64,000 bases of DNA from Epinephelus fuscoguttatus (taxonomy: Eukaryota; Chordata; Actinopteri; Perciformes; Serranidae): contig NC_064756.1 of the NCBI RefSeq assembly GCF_011397635.1, positions 17,191,817 to 17,255,816 of the forward strand, given 5' to 3'. The position numbers and the translations under genes are program-made. Within the stretch, counting starts at the first letter, position 1; each line of letters opens with the position of its first letter. The notes beneath the pieces were generated by a model. It was not told where the DNA came from, ran no database searches, and saw only the letters and a program-made list of their open reading frames with translations. Positions 56,081 to 64,000 of this stretch are shown one piece after another.

Positions 56081-57781
56081 CATGGGCGAATTATGAGACA
56101 ATATGGGCCCCTGGGCACAGATATGCAAAAGGCCCCTCCCCCTCTCACACTCAGAAGCAAGACACATGGGGCACATCGCAAATGTGCATTCCAATACCCA
56201 TACTGCCACACTATATAGCATGCCAGAAAAAGATTTAGTATTATGACCCGGCGGTCGATATGTCACATCTACTGGCTGCAAACAGATGACAGCTGATTGA
56301 CAGCTGTCAGAAGTCGTAATGATGGATGACGGCGCATTTAAGTAACTGATCACCAGTCCAATACTAATAATAGGAATACTGATTGTTTAAGTGCACAAAA
56401 TAATAATAATTATTGCAAACAACAACAGGACATAGCTATAAAAATAACAGACAGAGCTGTAGATGTAACTTCACTGTCACAATTATAGTATGTTAGAGTC
56501 TACAATCTGTGCAGCAATAACTTTAAAGTTAAACAGCATATATTGCAAGCAGATCACTCCAGGTTAATCAGATAAGAGATAAACAAACTCGAGTGTATCA
56601 ATCCCAAGTTTTATATTTTCTTTCTCTGATTCATCATCTAGTTAAAAATCAGCTGTGTAAACAGTAGGTCTTAACAAGTAAAGACCGACAGCTTTCTTCA
56701 TTTATTAGAAAGAGTTTTCCTTTCACAACATTAACATATATTATGGAGATAATTAAAGTCAGAGAGAGCGTATCTGTCAGCAAGAAACACTTCTACATCA
56801 CCGATAATCATTTCCATTCAGTCACATGAGGCTAATCATTTCTGAGCGTCAGGTTGATGAGCTGCATAATTTAAATTTTCCCTGAAAAGACACAATAATC
56901 ATACTCTGGGTTATTAGAATATGAATTAACAATCAGAATATCAATAAATACTGATGCAAATAATGAATAAATAATATAAAGACAGTCTGCACCTTCAAAT
57001 GGGACACAGTACATATGTATTTCAAATACAGAATGCAGGTTATTTATGTTAAGGTGTTTGTGAAACAGAGAATAGATAGCTCACTGTTGTGCTGGCAGTG
57101 AGAACTTTGTGCCTTTATTAGTATGAGCACAGTGCACATGTGCAGAAACAAGCTCCATCAAAAGTCTCTACAGCTGTTAAAGCCGTCTGACAGCTGATCC
57201 AGCTGTGATCAGATGTCACTTTTATCAGAAACGGTCGTTGCTTGACAAGACGCTTCAGAGGAAACAACATCTCATTTCTTCAAAAACATATTTCAATCTG
57301 CATGGTTTTCTTGCATCTCTCCATGCATCCCTGGTGGGAGGGACTAAGATGCAAAGAAAAGATGCAAATGAGGGAAACATGGGTTGCACCCGTAGACTTT
57401 GTGCTGGTTTTGCCTCTTTTTTTGTTGTTGTTGTTGTTGTGTGTCTCTTTGTAGTCGTTATGCATCTTTTTGTGGTTTTGGCAATTCTGTGTGTTCTTGT
57501 GGTAGTTTTGCATCTCTTTGTGGTTGTTTTGTGCCTCATGATGTAATTTTGTGTCTCTTTGTGGTTGTTTTGGCCCTTTTTGTGTAGTTATTTTGTGTCT
57601 CTGCAGTTCCTTTGCATCTCTTTATGGTCTTTGTGTGTCTCTTTGAGGCCATTTTGAGTCTCTTCCTGGTCCCGTGCACCTTAATTTGACTGACATTTTT
57701 CAGGTGAAGGCCAGGTGGTGCCCCTAATGCTTTGGGCCCCTGGGCCTGTGCTCGGTTGGCCCATTCAGTAATCCATCCGTG
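56081..57781. mobile_element. 1.7-kb hAT-type non-autonomous element with minisatellite
   Basis: The left end CATGGGCGAATTATG and the right end (reversed) CACGGATGGATTACTG are followed by 'gggcccctgggc' type text on both sides. The flanks GTTGTATG (56073-56080) and ATTGTATG (57782-57789) match in seven of eight bases, the usual hAT duplication length. No transposase is seen. The interior carries the minisatellite 57418-57665. Confidence 0.65.
57418..57665 (+). repeat. minisatellite of 'TTTTGTGTCTCTTTGTGGT' type
   Basis: About ten imperfect units of 22-24 bp, starting with a (GTT)n run. It is the same motif family as 42709-42901 and lies wholly inside the 56081-57781 element. Confidence 0.75.
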
Positions 57782-58039
57782 ATTGTATGCATAGTTTGCA
57801 AAGTGGCTGTCTTCAGAAAAGGGATTAAACTTCCTGCCTGCATTTAAGGGCCTGGTGCAGTCATAAGATTTAAGTTTTAAAGTTTGTGGAACTTTGGTGT
57901 TATGCAAGTTTGTTTAATATGCTTAGAATACCTTCTTCTTCTTGAGTTAGTCTGAGGGCCTTTCTGGACTTAAATGAGCTCTCCCGCTGTAAAGGTTGTT
58001 TGAATAAATTGCACAACAAACATCCGGGACTGAGATCAA

Positions 58040-58042
<3 letters not shown>

Positions 58043-58082
<40 letters not shown>
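58043..58082. repeat. (CA)n microsatellite
   Basis: About 20 perfect CA units. Confidence 0.95.
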
Positions 58083-58085
<3 letters not shown>

Positions 58086-58575
58086 TTTAGTAGCCAGACA
58101 CAGATTTATTATGTGCACATGGACATGAAGAGTGAAGCACAGTTGTGCTTGAGCACACACATCTCTTATATATCTCAGGAATCGATCTAAGCCACGTACC
58201 TGTCTAAAAGGGGATTTGGACTGGGAGTGTATAGCCGATAGGTCACACTGCACTGCCCAGCACACATTCACAGACGCACGCACACATAACCTGCCTATTC
58301 CTTGGCCTCATCCACGTCCATGCATAATGCATGCAACTCCTGCATGGTTATTGGAAAGAGACAGAGCATGTGTGTTTGACTGCATGTGTCTGTTTGACAG
58401 AAAATGGAGCTTAACAAGAAGAGAAAAGTTAAACGTAAATGAGGGCCAGAGATCTCATTCCTATGTTCAGGTGTTCCTCCATCTCTTCTCATACACTCAC
58501 CTGCTTCTGTCTCTCTCTTTCTCTCGCTCACACTCGCAGTTACGCACACACGTGCTCTAACACACACGCACGTGT

Positions 58576-58576
<1 letters not shown>

Positions 58577-58621
<45 letters not shown>
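58577..58621. repeat. (CA)n microsatellite
   Basis: About 22 perfect CA units. Confidence 0.95.
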
Positions 58622-58625
<4 letters not shown>

Positions 58626-60413
58626 TATTTCTCAGTCACAGCTGCCCTGCTGCTCCACCTGTCTCCTGCTGCCATTTCCCTGCGGACCCAATCAGCGGTG
58701 AGCACTGGAAGACAGATTATGGCCTTAAGCAGCACTCAATAGGAGGAGAGGGATGGAAAGGGATGGATGGGATGGAGGGGATGGAAAGGGACAGAGGGGG
58801 TGTGACCAGGAATGAGGCTAAGGTGGAAGCAGGAAAGATAAGTGCATGTGGGGGATTACGAATGTGGAACAAGAGGTTATGGAAAATAGGAGGTGATTGT
58901 AAAGGAGAGGAGAAAGGAGTGTGGTCTATAGGAGGAGATGGGAGAAGGTGTCAAATTCAAGCGGAAACTGCGCTAAGAAAGGATGGGTATATGGAAAAGT
59001 GTAAGGCAGAGAAAGGGAAACCTCTTGAAACTGACAAACATCATACTGCCATTTTGCTGGTATTCTATCTGAGAACATGAAGTTTGTCCTGAGGGTGGCT
59101 TTGCTTCCACTGAAATAAAATAGCATGGGCACATAAATGTACTCCGCAAATTTCATTTCAATCTAGCTATTAGATTATAAGGTATCATGTCCAAACTTGA
59201 CAATTGGACTTTAGGGTGAAACTAGAGCAAAGCTCAAAAAGTATAATACTGATCTTCCAAGTGTGCTCATTAAATTTCTCTTCTTTAGAGAAATTGTTGG
59301 CGATGCCACGAGGAAGATCAAAGGTTACCAAAAAACAAATCATCCTCTGGGGTCTTTGAATAACAACAGCCAATTTAATGAAAACTTGGCCAAAAGTTAT
59401 TGAGGTTAGAGCTTAAATGATTAAAGTGACACTTTGCCATTTTTTAACCAGCTTTGTATCATAACAATGTGAATATTATATGTTAATGAACTGTGCTAAA
59501 CTTCCCTTCATCTTACCAGCATCCAGATCTCCCATCTCAAATCTGCAGATCTTATATACACCTCTCTAGTGTCTATAAAATGGTAGCATCTTTGAACCCA
59601 TCAGCTATCAACAGTAGTGTATCCGGAAGTGTTGCAAAAAGGAGCAGCTTATAAACTTAAGAGTGAAAAACAAAAAGATGTTTACAAAGTAAAAGACAAG
59701 AAATGTCACCAGTGAATCCCAGGGATACATTTTAAACCTTTTGATGTGTTATTTATTCACTTTGTTTATTTATTTATTCATTGTTTATTTTAATGACAAA
59801 AGAATAATATATGCTACCCAAATCCTGGTTTACAGCAGCATGAATCAAATAAAAGTGATGTAAATACATATAAAGATCATAAAATGGGAGTAATTTTTTT
59901 CTTTTCTCCATGGTTACCAAATATAATGACAGCTCCTTGTGTGGATGTGTGTCCCAAAGCTTGCCACTATGTTTACACCCTACACTTTGATATTGGGTGC
60001 TTCATTCAGCTATGAAGGTGACTACAAATGGAGCCACACTCCAAGATGAAGTGGGAGTGGGTAGGATCCGGTTTTGCAGAGGCCCAAAGACTATAAAAGC
60101 GGATCAAGAGAGAGAACCTGTCTAACTCTCTAAGTCAGACCAAACTTTGATCAAAATGTAAATCCAAGCAGTGCTGATCAAGTAAGGACCAAGATTCTGT
60201 CACTGCGTTGCATATTTCTCACCTAAAATGTTTTCAGAAACATATTCTAGCTTTCTGTCTCACTGCAATCCGAGTTCATTTGTTACCAGCTGGCGGCCAT
60301 ATTGTTTCCTGTGTCAAAACGGCCATTCTTGCATTACATCACTCACCAGTGGGAAGGTTTATTGGTCCAGTGCAGTGCAGTGCATTCTAGTAGGTGTAGT
60401 TGTAGTAGTTGTA

Positions 60414-61550
60414 TTTTCAGTTACCACTTATCCTTTTAGGGGTTGTTGAGGGGCTGGAGCCTATCCCAGCTGACACTGAACGAGAGGCGGGGTACATCCT
60501 GGACAGACAACCATTCACGCTCACATTCACACCTACGGACAATAGAGTCACCAATTAACCTGCATGTCTTTGGACTGTGGGAGGAAGCTGGAGCACCTGG
60601 AGAAAACCCACGCTGACACAGGGAAACAAACTCTGCACAGAAGGACTCCCCAAACCCGGGGTTTGAACGCTCAGGATGGGGTTCAAACCAGGAGGCCTCT
60701 GTCTGTGAGGTGACAATAGGCCCGTTTCCACTGAAGAAGTTCCTGGTACTATTTGGGGGGCAGGAACCACTACAGGAACGTCCTCTCGTTCGGCCCTCTC
60801 AACCGCCGTGTCTCCACTGAGAGAGCGAAGTACGAGGAAGGTTCCTGTAAAGTTACGGGCTGCCTCTGGATGTGACCATTTTGACCGGGGCGACGTAGGG
60901 ATGCCATTAGCCGTTAGCGGTGTCTGTAATAACTCACTAAATGGCCCGTGAAAAAAATATTTTTTCCAGCGGATGTCTTAGTTACAACATGATTGAGCTA
61001 ACTGGAGTAGTTTCATGTCGTATCCGACAACGGGAGGCTTTTAACAGATGATGTCCTGATGTTAGCTTTGCTGCTGTTAGCCGTCCCTGTCAGCTGATGC
61101 TTTCTAGACATCGTGATTTCCCATAACTTAATAAATACCACACATAACAACACAAAACTGCTTTGCTAGCTCAATCATGTTGTAACTAAGATATCCGCTG
61201 GAAAGAATAATTTTTTCACGGGCCATTTAGTGAGGTTTTTTACATGGCGGCGGAAGCTATGTGAACAAGCTAATCCTCGTCTGCTGAGTTTTAAAAATGC
61301 CGGCTATTTTGTTGCTTTCTGTTAATAAACCCCAAGCCCCAGCCAGGAGTCTTTTGGGGCCGTTCTGAGTACCTACTCCGAGGCAGGGACTTGTTTAGCC
61401 CCTGTAAAAGTTCCGGAACTCTGTCCTGGGGGTGGTTCCTGCGGTGGAGACACGCACCAACGGCCCCGGCCCCGTAAATTTACCCCAAAGTTCCTGCGGT
61501 GGAAACGGGCCTTATGCTCACCACTGCACTACTGTGCCACCCATTTCAAG
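60414..61550 (-). mobile_element. tRNA-headed SINE-like repeat split by a MITE
   Basis: On the - strand the head has an A-box-like TAGTGCAGTGG (61531-61521), and after the insert a B-box-like GGTTTGAACCC (60689-60679). The body follows ('cagtccaaagacatgcaggt', 'cagctgggataggctcc') and ends near 'cctaaaaggataagtgg'. The A and B boxes are separated by the 795-bp element 60718-61512, so this copy cannot be transcribed by Pol III as a unit. Confidence 0.65.
60718..61512. mobile_element. 795-bp Harbinger-like foldback MITE
   Basis: The ends are GGCCCGTTTCCACTG and (reversed) GGCCCGTTTCCACCG. Inner palindromes pair 'actaaatggcccgtgaaaaa' (60938) with 'ttttcacgggccatttagt' (61214), and 'caacatgattgagcta' with 'tagctcaatcatgttg'. 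Flanking TAA/TAT resembles the TWA target of PIF/Harbinger elements. No coding capacity. Confidence 0.75.
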
Positions 61551-64000
61551 CAAGTTTATAAGCAAACATGTTTAACAGTCGGTAGTTTCAGCCTTTTAAA
61601 TATGAGGATTTTCTGCTTTTCACTGTTTTATATCATTGTAATGTGAATATCTTTGGCTGTTGGAGTGTTCCCATGGCCTTAAAGGAGTAATGATCGACAT
61701 TGTTTAAAATTTTGTGGACCAATCGAGAAAACGATCATAAGAATAACTGATGATAATAATCATTAGTTGCAGCCCTAATTGAGATACTTTGTCATGGACT
61801 GCATTGTAAGAGGGATTAATGACTGATCGAAGACAACTGACATCACCGTCACCATGAAGTAGGAGACGAGAGAAATGTAAAAGAGAGATGAGAAGTGAAG
61901 AGAAATGGAAATGTGGAGTAGCACTGGCACGATGTGCTTGTTAATAGGTATGTCAGTGTGTGTCTTTGTGTATGTGTGTATCTCCGTGGACAGACCCAGG
62001 AAGCGAGAGGAATGTAGATTTTCTTGACATTTCAGATATAAAAGCTTTGTCATTAAAGCTTTGTCTGACATTTAAATTTACCATAGATGTTCGCAGACTG
62101 CTCCCAAGATGTTGCTGTAAAATAAGACTGATCACCCACCTCAACGTTTGTTAAGTGTGCCTCCATGTATGAGAGTCATTGTGTATTCCAGGAGAGTATC
62201 CCTTCAAAGACGTGAGTGCACTTATGTATGCCATTTCACATTCAAGTGCATGTGCGTTTGTCTATGTACTTTGGCTTCTTTTGTTGCGGTAATGTCTCTC
62301 AGACTCGGCTGTGTGGTTTCAATCATTGCATATCCCCATGTGGTGGGCATACCAGTGATGAACCGATGTCCACACTACCTTTGCAGGATCTGCAGGATCC
62401 TGCAAAGACTCCCTAAATTCCTCAGTATTACCCAGGACTATCCCAGCACAGGGAGAAAAGATAATATTTGCTCATTTGCGAGGTGAAGGATGAGGGTGGT
62501 GTGTACAGAGAACAGGGCAGAACGGCCTTAGATGAAGCATCATGTAATGTTGAACGTGACAACATGAACTGGCTCAGGGAATTTGGTGCATCATTTCTCA
62601 GGGGGAAAAAAGGGGAGGCAGAGGTGGAGTGGAATTTTAAGTACCGATATACAGCAGCCAGTCTCTGTGTGTTGCTCCTAGACTGTTCAGACCACATTTA
62701 TTGTCCTGACACATGGTGGTTTATAAGTGCAATTAGTGCCAGAACTCATCGAGTTGGTGATTAACTCTGTAGTTGTTAAACGAGACCTGAAGGCATATGT
62801 TTTGGACATCCGCATGGATCATTGGAAAAATTGTGCAGCACTGCCCACTGATCACCCTCTGGTGGTGAGCTGGCTCAGACAGCAGGGAGGCTGCCTGCCA
62901 GGAACAGGGCTCAATCTGAAAGTAATGAGTATTTTAATGTCTGATCCTATAGGATTTATTCATCTATGTGCATTTCTCGAAGCAAACACTTTGATGTTGA
63001 AAGCTGCTAAATGAAGTTATATACCTGGATCATCAGATGTAGTGTTAATACATCTAATAGCCCAATGAACAAAAGGGAAAGAAAGAAAACATTTCCTGAG
63101 AGTCACATGACTACATCACTAAATCAGAGATGGCACACAGCCAGCTGTTACATCATGTATTCAATATTCATACAGTAGGTTCATTGGTTTAATTTTAATG
63201 CTTGCTTCGACTGATTATTCTGTACTTTCCCTAAAGCAATAACTAATAAGTAACCACAGATGTGGCAGTGTCAGCTTTTATTAGACCACATAGTCTCCGA
63301 AACCAGAGAGCTGTCAGCTTCAAGGGGATTTTAGTTGGATATTATTACATCATCACTTGGCCAGGGCAGTGCTACCTGACTGAGAGGAGAATTGGGAGGC
63401 ACAGCAGGGCAAGAGACTGGCACATGCACTACATGACTCATGGTTTCATTGCACGTCAGCAAGTTATTGAACATTTCACGTGAGAATAACTTGTCTGCCC
63501 TTCCAAAGCTAACTCCTAACTACTGCTATGTGTCTGTAAAAGGTTTGTCGGTCGTGCAGGTCATGAGATATCTGGCAAAAGTGACTGAAAGGCAGGGCCA
63601 GAGCCAGGACTTTATAAATACTGAGGTCAAGAGTTTTAAGTCCCCGAATGCAACCTTAGCTCCCTAGGAAATTTTTGGTCAACCATAAAATAAGAGTAAA
63701 AATTCTTTCTCCACATTTTTGGTAGGGCTGTACCCAAATATTCAGATATTCGTTTCTATGGGTAGGTATTCGTTATGAAAATTTGGTATTCGATATTCAT
63801 TTTTTTATTTACTTTGTTTTTTTTTTGTTTTTTTTTACATATTTCTTGGTGCTAAATGTAGTCTTTTTGTTGTTGGTAAATGTAGATTATCAATAAAAAT
63901 CCAAACTTTTAAATTGCATTGTTAAAAATGTGAAAATATTGTATGGCCTACCAACTGAGCTTGTGCACACGGCACGCATGAGCGCATCCGTCTGAGGCTG
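61551..64000. other. non-genic right flank
   Basis: No exon recognised on either strand. Open frames are under 115 codons and lack motifs. A CTCF-like site (reverse of CCACCAGAGGGTG) lies at 62853-62865, and an AT-rich low-complexity tract near 63790-63840. Confidence 0.5.

Larger units (their letters stand above)
57790..60413. other. non-genic interval
   Basis: No credible exon. The 213-codon frame 58439-59080 runs through a CA microsatellite and a GGATG-rich tract (about 58740-58800). Microsatellites occur at 58043-58082 and 58577-58621. Confidence 0.5.

Noticed and set aside
57205..57587. 113- and 62-codon Val/Cys-rich frames resembling a membrane protein
   Set aside because: They are translations of a T/G minisatellite inside a transposon.
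58439..59080. 213-codon open frame
   Set aside because: It reads Thr-His through a CA microsatellite and then a GGATG-rich tract; no domain.
60679..61531. tRNA gene from A- and B-box-like motifs
   Set aside because: No cloverleaf, the boxes are nearly 850 bp apart because of an insertion, and the context is a SINE.

Overview
This is nuclear DNA of a bony fish. The reasons are split genes with GT-AG introns, human-like lysosomal and Rab proteins, many (CA)n/(TG)n microsatellites, and dense short mobile-element debris of the kind found in spiny-rayed (percomorph) teleosts. The percomorph placement is an inference from repeat style, not a species identification.

Two genes are certain, and both lie on the + strand. 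ctsc (cathepsin C / dipeptidyl peptidase I) has eight coding exons between 12307 and 22424 and encodes 457 aa. All catalytic residues are intact. It has one more coding intron than I recall for the human gene. rab38, a small GTPase of lysosome-related organelles and melanosomes, follows head-to-tail about 3.0 kb downstream. It has three coding exons between 25414 and 35569 and encodes 212 aa. CTSC and RAB38 are also neighbours in human, so this is conserved synteny. Both act in lysosome-type compartments. M-box/CLEAR-type E-boxes sit upstream of ctsc, and three such boxes fall within about 100 bp of rab38 intron 1, which suggests shared MiT/TFE (MITF/TFEB) control. That link is inferred.

Region by region: 1-11.7 kb is non-genic and rich in repeats. 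It holds a tandem repeat, a dispersed repeat broken by a TTAA foldback element and by an LTR-like insert, a 745-bp foldback, and a LINE 3' end with a GGATG tail. 11.76-22.9 kb is ctsc; its introns 5 and 6 carry foldback, hAT-like and dispersed repeats. 23.4-24.56 kb is a decayed LINE on the - strand with a visible YADD motif. 25.1-36.5 kb is rab38, with nested elements in its introns. One of these is a 278-bp retroposed hairpin with 14-bp target duplications and a hammerhead-ribozyme-like core. 36.7-64 kb has no recognisable protein-coding gene. It holds further LINE, SINE, foldback and hAT-type elements, mini- and microsatellites, a strong RE1/NRSF-like site (46.6 kb), an RFX X-box (48.7 kb), and a CpG-rich segment ending in a consensus splice donor (55.4-55.8 kb) that could be the untranslated first exon of a gene continuing to the right.

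I found no CRISPR array, rRNA, functional tRNA or operon. The most unusual material is the layered insertion of elements into other elements, the ribozyme-like hairpin, and the regulatory-site clusters. I do not see a new multi-gene system.
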